Below, one piece after another: positions 12,904 to 22,599 of a DNA stretch of 64,000 nt; positions within the stretch are counted from its first letter, which is position 1, and every line of letters starts with the position of its first letter. The stretch spans positions 682,001-746,000 of the forward strand of contig JAMXBD010000583.1 in assembly GCA_024138025.1 (NCBI GenBank), given 5' to 3'. Source of the stretch: Combretum micranthum (lineage: Eukaryota > Streptophyta > Magnoliopsida > Myrtales > Combretaceae). Under the pieces are notes generated by a model. The model ran no database searches and was not told where the DNA came from. It saw only the letters and a program-made list of their open reading frames with translations. A program made the translations under genes and the position numbers.

Positions 12904-12918
12904 ATTGGTGCTCTCGTT
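12904..12918 (+). promoter_or_regulatory. Primer-binding site of the chromovirus
   Basis: TTGGTGCTCTCGTT directly follows the 5' LTR. It is not the common initiator-Met type (TGGTATCAGAGC). A very similar sequence follows the LTRs of the TRIM elements at 59-63.5 kb. The tRNA was not identified. Confidence 0.6.
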
Positions 12919-12920
12919 CC

Positions 12921-13890
12921 ATGGCTCCTTCTACACGAGCAGGCACAATGGAGGACAATTTTGCCGAATTGGCAAACAATTTGCAAACCACATTGTTACA
13001 GGCTTTACGCCTTGAAATGGATAAGAAATTCAAAGAATTCTCTAAGAATTTAAGCCAGAATCAGAACCCGGTACATCATCATATAGATCAAAATTCGAGT
13101 TCATCATTTTCTAATAATGGAGGCAGTATGGCCGACAATTTGTTGAAAGGCATCAAATTGGAAATTCCGAAATTTATCGGCCTTGATCCTTTGGGATGGA
13201 TTTTCAAAGCAGACCAGTTCTTTGATTTTCATGCCATTCCTGATGAACAACGTATTACCATTGCCTCTTTTGCAATGGAAGAACGCGCTTTGGATTGGTA
13301 CAAGTGGATGTACAACAATAAACAACTCAGTTCATGGACTAATTTCAAGAAGTCCATTGAAGTTCGTTTTGGTCCCTCATAATATGAAGATATTCAAGGT
13401 ACTCTTTCAAAATTGACACAAGTTCGATCTGTTGATGAATATCAAACCCAATTTGAATCCTTATCAAACCGTGTTGTGGGTTTGCCTGAATCTTTTCTTC
13501 TCAGTTGTTTTATATCGGGTCTTATACCTTATATAAAACGTGAAGTTCAGATTGCCCGACCTTTTACTCTTATGCATGCTATATGGCTTGCTAAAATGCA
13601 TGAGAGTAAACATAATGATCAATTTCTTTTTCATAAACCATACACAGTTCACCACCTTCTAAATCTTTTTCACCTTTACAATTTTCTAAACCATACACTT
13701 GTTCTTCAAATACTACCACTATACCTTCTCCTTCTAATACTAACCCTTCTGACACTCACACACACAAAACAACTCTTCCTATTAAACGATTGTCACCAGC
13801 CGAAATGTTAGTAGGCCGAGAACAGGGCCTTTGTTACAATTGTGATGAAAAATATCATCACAATCATAAATGCAAATCTAAATTTCTTTT
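12921..13890 (+). pseudogene. gag of the chromovirus
   Basis: Starts at ATG 12921 (MAPSTRAGTMEDN), 18 bases after the LTR, and contains the capsid-type region (LDPLGWIFKADQFFDFHAIPDEQR; ALDWYKWM; RFGPS). TAA at 13380-13382 interrupts RFGPS-YEDIQGTL in frame, most simply a CAA to TAA change. The frame shifts near 13650 before a perfect CCHC zinc knuckle (CYNCDEKYHHNHKC) around 13830-13875. The original gag therefore covered capsid and nucleocapsid but cannot be translated intact. Confidence 0.85.
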
Positions 13891-15903
13891 ATTATTGCAT
13901 GATATTGATGATGACTCTGAGGGAATAGCTGAGATGGCTGATTTAGACCATACTGATTTAGAGACAGGTTCTATTAGCTATCATGCTTTATCAGGCACTT
14001 TAAAACCTTATACTCTAAAGTTCAAAGGTTATATCAATGGCCATGAGGTTTTGATTCTAGTTGATATAGGCAGTACACACAATTTTGTGCAAGCTCGATT
14101 AGTTCATCATTTACGATTGGTTGTACAACCTGCATCCAAATTTTCAGTCATGATTGGTAATGGTTCTACAATGCAGTGTGATGGGATTTGTTCTGATGTT
14201 CATTTTTCTATTCAATCTTGGGATTTCCACAATTCATTTTATGTTCTTCCCATACAAGGGGCTGAAGTGGTGCTAGGAATACAGTGGCTGACTAGATTGG
14301 GACCAGTGACTATGGATTATTCCAAACTAACACTGGAATTCTTTTCTCAAGGGAAATCTGTTATGTTGATTGGCGATAGGTTTGCTATGACTGAAGAAAT
14401 TTCACATCACCAATTACGTAGATTGGTTTCTACTGATGCCATTGCTACTTATTATTATTTGGTGGCTCAGAAAGTGGATACTATGACATCATCGAATACC
14501 ACCAACAACACTGCTATTCAAGCCTTGTTGGGCAGATTTTCTCGTGTCTTTGAGGCACCTTCATCATTGCCACCTCTTCGCACTATCCAACATCAAATTC
14601 ATTTAGTTCCCAACACTTCTCCAGTCAATGTCAAACCCTATCGCTATCCACATTTTCAGAAAAATGAGATTGAAAGACAGGTGAAGGAAATGTTAGCCCA
14701 AGGAGTCATTCAACGCAGCACTAGTGCCTTTTCTTCTCCAATTTTATTGGTCAAGAAGAAAGATAGGAGCTGGCATTTTTGTGTGGATTATCGGGCTTTA
14801 ATTCAAGTTACTGTTCGGGATAATTTTCCTATTCCCACAGTTGATGAATTGATTGATGAACTTAGGAATGCATGTTTATTCTTTAAACTTGATCTCAGAG
14901 TAGGATACCATCAGATTCGAATGGATCCCAGGATGTGGACAAGACTGCTTTTAGAACTCACCAAGGTCATTACGAATTTCTTGTAATGCCTTTTGGGTTA
15001 AGTAATGCACTTTCCACTTTTCAATCTATTATGAATACAATGTTTCAGTCTTATTTGAGGAAGTTTGTCATTATTTTCTTCGATGATATTTTGATATATA
15101 GCAGTAACATGGAAGATCATTTGCAACATTTGACTTTGGTTTTGCAAACTTTATTGGATAATAAATTTTTCTTGAAGGAGAGCAAGTGTTCTTTTGCCCA
15201 ATCTACTATTGAATATTTGGGACATGTGGTTTCTTTCAATGCTCTTAAGCCAGATCCTTCGAAAGTGGATGTGGTAGCTAATTGGGAAACTCCAAGAAAT
15301 GTTAAACAATTGAGAGCATTTTTGGGTCTATCGGGCTATTACAGAAAGTTCATTAAGGGTTATGCTACTATTGCTGAACCCTTAACAGATTTATTGAAAA
15401 CCGATGGATTTCATTGGTCAGCAGAGGCTGATCAAGCTTTTTCACAGCTAAAAGAGGCTTTGATTAATGCACCTATTCTCGCCTTGCCAGACTTTAATCA
15501 ACCCTTTGTAGTTGAGACAGATGCATCTGGAGTGGGCATTGGTGCAGTACTGTTACAACAGTCTCACCCAATTGCATATTTCAGTAAGAAACTTCCTAAT
15601 CACTTAAGGAAAGCTTCTGTTTATGTTAGGGAACTGTATGCTGTTGTAGAATCGGTCAAAAAATGGAGACATTATTTGTTGGGCAATCATTTTCAAATTA
15701 GGACTGATCATCGAAGTTTGAAAGAACTCTTGTCACAGGTCATTCAGACACCTGAACAGCAACGTTATGTGACCAAGCTGTTGGGCTATGACTATGAGAT
15801 TGTCTACAAGAAAGGAGTAGACAATGTGTTGGCTGATGGTTTATCACGTCAATACAATGATGCCTCTTTGTTGGCTTTTTCTATGCCATTTTTAACTGTA
15901 TGA
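13891..15903 (+). pseudogene. Protease, reverse transcriptase and RNase H of the chromovirus
   Basis: The protease active-site region reads LILVDIGSTHNF near 14050, keeping the aspartate. Reverse transcriptase follows from about 14630 (KPYRYPHFQKNEIERQV, SSPILLVKKKD, FKLDLRVGYHQIRM). A one-base loss near 14935 shifts the frame; translation resumes as KTAFRTHQGHYEFLVMPFGL and includes the catalytic FFDDILIYS box. RNase H is recognisable as VETDASGVGIGAVL and RTDHRSLKELL, ending near 15900. The frameshift within the palm domain makes the enzyme non-functional. Confidence 0.88.
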
Positions 15904-17411
15904 GGATCTTAAACAGGAATATCAGACTTTACCTGCTTTTCAGACTCTCATTTCTCAATTACAAGCAGGTCTTATTTCCAAGCAGAAGATTGATGGAAAC
16001 ATGCGTTACTATATTATGGGAATCGTTTATTTTTGGTGCCTGAGTCTTTATTAATTCCTCGAATTTTTGAGGAATTTCATGGTTCACCGATGGCTGGCCA
16101 TTTTGGAGTAACCAAGACATTTAAACGTATTGCCAATCAATTTTATTGGCCCAAGATGAGGTCACAGATTGAAGCTTATGTTCGCAATTGTCACATCTGT
16201 CAACAGATTAAGTATGTGACTACTGCCCCAGCTGGATTATTAGCCCCTCTGCCAATTCCTGTTAGAATTTAGGAAGACATTGCTATGGATTTCATTACAC
16301 ATCTTCCCTCTTCTAAGCGTTGTTCAGTGATATTAGTAGTTGTGGATAGATTATCCAAATACTGCCATTTGGGGGCTCTGGATAGTCATTTTACAGCTAC
16401 TAAGGTTGCCAACTTATTTTTGAACATGATTGTTAAACTTCATGGATTTCCTAAATCATTGTTTCTGACCGAGATTCTATTTTTCTCAGTCAATTTTGGA
16501 AAGAATTATTTCGTTTGAGTGGGACGAAATTACATATGAGTTCAGCCTATCATCCTCAATCGGATGGTCAAACTGAAGTATTGAATAGGACTATTCAACA
16601 ATATCTTCGATGTTTTGTTATGGACTATCCTGAGAGGTGGACTTTGTATTTTCCTTGGGCTGAGTATGCCTATAATACTTCATACCATGAGGGAGCTGGA
16701 ATGACTCCATTCCAGATTGTGTATGGCAGAGAACCCCCTGTTTTACCTTCCTATTTAGGGGGCTCTTCACCAGTAGCAGCAGTGGATCAAGACTTGGTTT
16801 CTCGAGACTAAGCTCTTAAGGTTTTACATGCTAATTTACAGCATGCTCAAGCTAAAATGAAGAGTTTAGCTGACAAGCATCTATCTGATGTGGCCTTTAA
16901 TGAGGGGGATCAGGTGTATGTTAGGCTCCAACCTTATAGACAACTATCATTGGCTTCTCATAAGAGCCATAAGCTGTCTAAACATTTTTATGGGCCTTTT
17001 ACTGTACTCAAGAAGATTGGTCAGTGTGCTTATGAATTGGATCTTCCTCCTTCCTCTAAAATTCATCGAGTTTTTCATGTTTCTTTGTTGAAACCAGCAC
17101 ATGGTACTGATTTACAACCTCTTGAGCTTCCTCCAGAGTCTTATAACTCTAGTCCACTCCTTCAACCTATGGCTATCTTAAGTTCCTGCTATGTGGTTCA
17201 ATAGGGTGCCTCTATTCCCCAAGTATTGGTACAATGGAAGGGATTAGCCACTGAAGATTCTACTTGGGAAGATTGGGACAAGTTTCAACAGACTTATGCA
17301 TACTTTGACCTTGAGGACAAGGTCATTTTTCCAGAACAGGGGAAACTTGTTACGGACAAACAGCCTAGGAACAGATCCAAACCAATTTGGATGGAAGACT
17401 ACTACACATAA
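15904..17411 (+). pseudogene. Integrase and chromodomain of the chromovirus
   Basis: The HHCC zinc-binding region is visible at 16075-16205 (FHGSPMAGHFGVTK through NCHICQQ). TAG at 16270-16272 replaces the tryptophan codon of the usual WEDIAMDF. The core continues (VVVDRLSKY, a frameshift near 16480, then [17 protein letters not shown]), with further stops at 16809-16811 and 17202-17204. The C-terminus has GPF-type features and a chromodomain (VQWKGLATEDSTWEDWDKF, 17226-17290). The frame runs about 64 bases into the 3' LTR before TAA at 17409, so the last twenty or so residues are LTR-encoded. Confidence 0.88.
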
Positions 17412-18422
17412 ATACTTTCAGTTATAGTTACAGCTGGATCTGAGTAGGATGTAACAGATACAGCTTAGATCTCAAACAAATAGTACAAGTAGATCTTAAC
17501 AAGCATTGCATGTATCATATAGTTCTCAGCAGCATAGTTACGGTTATATAACTATATAACAGAACAGATAGCAACATGCATGTAACAAAAAGAAAACAAT
17601 ATAAATAGCAGATCGAGATACACAGAGAGGTATCCTCATCTTTAGCCAAATAGTTGTGGTGCCTTGAGTACAGGAGCCTAATCCAGCTCGAATTGGATTA
17701 ACCTACACATCATACAGAGAATTAGTATTCGTAAAGAGCAAGAACAGAAGACAATAACAAAAGAATATCGAGAGAAAAGCAGAGAGAATTAAGGGTTTCG
17801 AAACATACTGTAAACCCCAAATTTTTGAATCGGTTTAGTATAAAACTCTAAACCGGAAGTCAAATGGAACCCTAAAGGTCAACAAAACCCTAGTTTACCG
17901 TATCCAACTAAATCCGGCATTGCCGTTTTCTTTGGCCCTAGAAAACGAAGTTGGGATAATCAGCTAGAATAGTTCGTAATAACCGTAGTTTTATAAAAAT
18001 TTCAGTTTCGCGAAATTCGGTGTCTTTTCGAACCCGATCGGACACAGTTCTCGAAAAACGTGTCCAGAAGCGGAATAGTAAAAATATTCCGAATATACCG
18101 ATAGACTCGTAAAAATATAAGTTTTCAAAAATATCAGTTTCGTAATTTTTCAGTAAGTAAAATAACAGATATAGCTATTATACGCGTATTTTCTTACTAC
18201 CGGTACTTTAATTGTCATATCTACTTTACATTACACTATTCATTACTATTCTACACTATTCTTTTATCTCTACTTTTTCTTACCTATTCTTACACTCTAC
18301 ATAACCTATAATCTTAACTTTTTACCTTTCCCATAACTTATATCACATCTACTTTACAAATTACATCTTTTATTTTTCCAAAAAGTCAAAAAAATAAATC
18401 AAATACCCCTCCCCCATGCATG

Positions 18423-18437
18423 CCCCCCCCCCCCCCC
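18423..18437. repeat. Poly-C run
   Basis: About fifteen consecutive C residues, just upstream of the TATA box of long LTR copy 1. The other copies have shorter C-rich stretches at the same place. The length may be unreliable. Confidence 0.7.
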
Positions 18438-20294
18438 AATGCCTCAAATTGTTTTGATTTTACTTTATTTTAATCACACAAAAACCACTCCTAAATTTCC
18501 TATAAATACCCCCTTCTCTTTCACTTCTTTCACACCACTTCTTCTCTAAAGTTACTATACTAAAATCTCTCAAGAATTTCTCTCCAAGAAGTTCTTTCAA
18601 GAAGTTCTCTTTAGCTCATCTCCTTTAGGTAAAAATTCTTTAAGAAGTTTCCATGTTCATCTACTTAGTATGAACTTAATGTGTGTTTTCTAAAACCATG
18701 AAAGTTAAGAAAGCAACAATAGGTTCATACTTTGTTTTTGTCCATAATCATAATTCCTTTATGTTCATATTTCTTTTATGATTATTTATGTTTATTTTAT
18801 GTTCATAACTATCTACTATATCTATATAGCTATATATACTATTTAGAGCATATAAGCTCATAATCTTGCAATTTATTTACCTTTCATGCAATTTATTTAC
18901 TTCAATGCATTTTATTTATTTCAAGTTGTTTTTAAGACTAGTCTCTAGTCTTAGACTTGTCCTCATCAAGTCAAAACAGATTTTCTTTCTTTCATTTTAT
19001 TTCATTATGGGACTAGTTTACTTCTTAGTCCTGGGAGCCTTGAAAAAGCTAAGACTCCAATACTTGACTTTATTATCTATGCTGTTTTGTCTATTATTAT
19101 CCTCATAATCATGTTCATTTAGATTGTTGTCAAAAATTTTATTTTCTAAAGATAATTAAACAAAAGAAGGATTTTTGTCACTTGAAAATAAGCTTATGAA
19201 GCATAAAAATATATAAGATAACAAAAATAAATCAATCATTTTCATGATACAAAAAGTACTCACTATAATTTTATAAACTACTTTTGCTTTGAAAAGCTAC
19301 TAAAATCTTTATTATTCCACCTTGTTTTTCAAAAGAAAATATTTCGTTGATAAAAATGGTTCTTTTCATAAAAAGATAAATAAGATGAATGGCTAAGGAA
19401 TTTTTTCAAGAAAAGACCTTTACAAATAGGAAAAGGAAATCTATGATTTGAAAACAAAAATAAAGTTATTCCTTTTCAAAGTTACAAGAGGAAATAATAA
19501 TATTTTAAAAACTAGTTTTCTACAAAAAGTTCTTAATTATTCCACATTTTTTATAAAGAAAACAAATTTTCATGCATGAATGACTTTATGAAAAACATAA
19601 GATATAAGAAAAGAATGAGAAATTTCAAGTAAAGATTTTTGCAAAAACAAATGAACAAAGGAATTTGCGCAAGAAGAATAAATATGAAGAAAAACATATT
19701 TCGTAAAAGACTTCAAAATAGTATTAGAGTAACTTAGACAGTAGAAAATTTTATTTTGAAAAGTTACTTGGAAAGAGATAAATAAAACCAACATAAAACG
19801 TTTTTAGAAAACAAAGAAAGCAAGGTATTCATTTCAAAGAAATTTACAAAAACAATTTCCGAAAAGCTTCAACCCGACATTGTTTTACCTAAGAAAAATA
19901 ATTGGACAACAAGACACTTGAGCATGCTTAAATATGAGTTATATAGTTATAAAAAGAGAAATTTTCAACTATATAGATAACTAAGTATTTATCAAACAAG
20001 ATTATGATTTCTTGAACCAAAGTTGTTTTTATTGGAAATCCGTAGTGAATTTTGTCGCTACTTTTTCAGAGCCTATATGGCCTTTTTGTTGAATATAATT
20101 TGGAAATGGGTAGATCTTTTCGAGTAGGTAGAAATCGGTATATTATATGCGCGATTCCGAGTTAAAATGACCAAGTTATGGCATTTTAAGTTGGAATATT
20201 CCTTCATACGAACTTTAACGTTCTTTGACATTGTTTTATCAAAATTCAAGAAAATCATCAAGAAAAACTCATTGTGGGTATTTTCTTTAGCTAG

Positions 20295-20392
20295 GTGACC
20301 CCGAGGAAGGATTCCTTTACCCCGAGAACTATTACGATTAAGTGGAGTGTGTGAACGACTCATCCGCTTAGAGGAATAGACGACAATGCATC
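20295..20392 (+). other. Conserved short exon with acidic tail, copy 1
   Basis: Acceptor CTAG at 20291-20294, donor GTGAGT at 20393. After two bases completing a split codon the frame reads DPEEGFLYPENYYD and stops at TAA 20339-20341, 47 nt after the acceptor. Reading upstream without splicing meets stops at once, so the tail would need a spliced upstream exon. Confidence 0.6.
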
Positions 20393-21531
20393 GTGAGTTT
20401 ATTTCCATTAAATGCTATACTTGTTGTGCTTGTAAATTAGTTGCACTAGAGTTAGAAAAGTTAAACCGATATGTATGTAAAATAATTCTCTGCAAGAATT
20501 TTAAGAAGATCGAAGCCGGAATTGTTTTAAGTGATTGTTTTAGTATAATATTGATTTGTGTGAAATTCCTTGATCGCCATAAATTTGAAAATAATTATGT
20601 TATGACTCTATAAATTAATGAACTCATGCATACCACAAAGTGAGTCACATTGCATGATGGGTTATTATCCTTAGGTGAGAAGGATAGTAAGCTCATGTCG
20701 AAAGCAACACTTGGCGGGAGATCCGAAAGCGATTGCTTGGCGGCTTAATGGAATATGCTTGGCGGTAGATCCGAAAGCAAGGTCAATCAAGTAGATTCGG
20801 AATGCTCGACGATGAGTACTCGTGAGCAAGAAAACTTATTATTTAAAACTACTTGAATTGAGGTTATGTATCACCAAACCCCGAATGGAGGGCGTAAATC
20901 CATTCAACGTATAGTTCCCGGAAAACTATATGCTTGTTTGCCCATGTGCTTGTGCATTACATTTGTTTGATTAAATCAACTTGATTGAATCTTGCTACAA
21001 GAAGTTATTTATGGAAATAGTTCTCACTAAGCCTATTAGCTTATACCCCAATAGATATCTTTTGCAGTTTCCTTACTTATGGTTAAGGCCACGTGGATCA
21101 TGTGGACAGGTAAATTCTTTTTGAGTAATAGAAATTTAGATAAAATGTAGTATTTTAGTATGATGTATAAATGCTCAGGTAATAGATTAGTAAACAAAGG
21201 AATTGTCCCTAAGTTTGAAAAATCATTGATACGAATAAATGATTATTATGAATCCTCTTATCTTAAATGTGTTATTCATATCTTCTTAAACTTCATATTT
21301 CCACATATGGTCTTCTAAAGTTGTGAAAGTACGCCTTACACTTAGTATAAAAGCTTTTGGGAATGGCTAAGGTTGTCATACTTAAGCTTTAATATTAAGT
21401 GTGGCGGACTGTCACGTTTAGGTACTCACTGGGGCGTGACACATACCATCTGAAGAGAGAGATATAAAACAGAGTTTAAATACCTAGGGTTTATTTGTAC
21501 ACGAGTTTACGGTTTTGCCCTTAACACATAG

Positions 21532-21860
21532 CAACAAGGAATGGAAAATAAAGAATGACAAGATTAAAAAAGATAAAAAATAAATAAATAAACTTTAGTA
21601 GACGAGGTACCTCTTCTTCTTCACTGTGATGATTTCTTTTCTTTGTCGGGACGACATATTGTTGAAGGAGATGAGTGAATGGAGATGGAAGTAGTCCGGA
21701 GAAGAAAGAAACTGCATCATCACCAAAGGTAAAAAACAATTAAGGATCCAGTGGCTTTTCCATGAACTTTGGAAGCTAGGCCTTCGTACGGCAATACTTT
21801 TATTTTTTTAATAAATGGGGAAATACATAAAAAAAAATTCAAAATAGAAGATATAAAAAA
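21532..21860 (-). other. Possible displaced 5' exon or promoter of the FRS2-like pseudogene
   Basis: Between the chromovirus and the hAT remnant, the minus strand has a pyrimidine-rich, leader-like stretch leading to GAAGAAGAG/GTACCT near 21605-21620, which could be a splice donor. If the chromovirus inserted in the first intron of the FRS2-like gene, this would be its old 5' UTR exon. No homology supports it directly. Confidence 0.25.
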
Positions 21861-22599
21861 AAAACCCTATAAGGTTTTGCTTCAAAATCCAAACCATCCC
21901 AGGATTTACTCTAAAACCTAAGATCCGCTCGATTATCTGCCCGATTTATCAACCTGATTACCTGCTCGATTATTGATCAGAACTTGCCTTGTTTAATTTT
22001 TTTTCTTTTTCAATAGATTTAGCAATTTTAAGTCAATAAAATAATAATTAATTAAGTGTTTCAACTTATTTTCAAATTGTGTAATAAATCAAGAGCATAT
22101 AAATTGACACACTTAATGAGCATAACAATTCTCATGCAAACATAAGTACATCACTTAAATCAATTTTTAATAACAAGTTATGAAATCCTTAAATAGTCTA
22201 ATAAACATAAAAAAAAAAAACATCTTAGAGCTCCTCCATGTCTTCTTCCTTAACTCTTCTTCACATAAATGCCCTATTACATACAAGGAAAAGATATGAA
22301 TTAGAAATTTAAAACTCATTAAACAAAGCTTGCTAACTTTATAAAGAAATACCAGTAAATTATTATACTATGAATAACATGTATAATTGCAATAGTGAAA
22401 ACACAAAGATAGAAAGAGTGAAAAATACTAACACTTACTTGGCTTTAATCATTTATAACATCATCATTATTGATATCTAACCTCTCAAGCTCATCTTCTA
22501 GCTTACATATATCTATATCATTACCTACAAAAAGATAAAAATGCTAAATAAAATAATTATGGGAATAATAAAGAAAGTTAAGTATGACATAATTTAAAG

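Larger units (their letters stand above)
17809..21441 (+). mobile_element. Long solo LTR, copy 1 (3633 bp)
   Basis: Starts TGTAAACCCC, ends GGGGCGTGACA, and is flanked by CATAC at 17804-17808 and 21442-21446. There is no gag or pol. Internal landmarks shared with the other copies are a TATAAATA box at 18501, a leader without ATG ending in a splice donor (TTTAG/GTAAA, 18628/18629), a conserved block at about 20115-20205 (TATTATATGCG, then AAAATGACCAAGTTATGG), a short exon at 20295-20392, a tandem-repeat zone at 20700-20800, the box ACTAAG...AGCTTA at about 21025, and an acceptor ending at 21067 (TTTTGCAG). A C-run lies at 18423-18437. It is read as a solo LTR of a Ty3/gypsy-like element whose internal region was lost; the lineage is not determined. 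Confidence 0.85.
12363..21526 (+). mobile_element. Chromovirus (Ty3/gypsy with chromodomain), full length but decayed, with a nested LTR insertion
   Basis: The 5' LTR (12363-12902) and 3' LTR (17348-17808 plus 21447-21526) are about 540 bp each, start TGTTACGG and end CCCTTAACA. CATAG flanks the element at 12358-12362 and 21527-21531. Without the nested copy the element is about 5.5 kb, with gag, protease, reverse transcriptase, RNase H, integrase and a chromodomain in that order. The LTRs differ at roughly eight or nine sites, mostly transitions, so the insertion is young. The polyprotein is nevertheless interrupted by at least four stops and several frameshifts. Short LTRs and a C-terminal chromodomain suggest the Reina lineage; that lineage call is inference. 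Confidence 0.93.
17348..21526 (+). repeat. 3' LTR of the chromovirus, split by long LTR copy 1
   Basis: 17348-17808 matches the first 460 bases of the 5' LTR and 21447-21526 matches the last 80. Between them lie long LTR copy 1 and one copy of its CATAC target duplication (21442-21446). This dates copy 1 as younger than the chromovirus insertion. Confidence 0.93.

Noticed and set aside
18500..20341. Idea that the LTR leader exon spliced to the short exon makes a complete small protein
   Set aside because: The leader has no ATG in copies 1 and 2, and in copy 2 the required frame has a stop a few codons before the donor.
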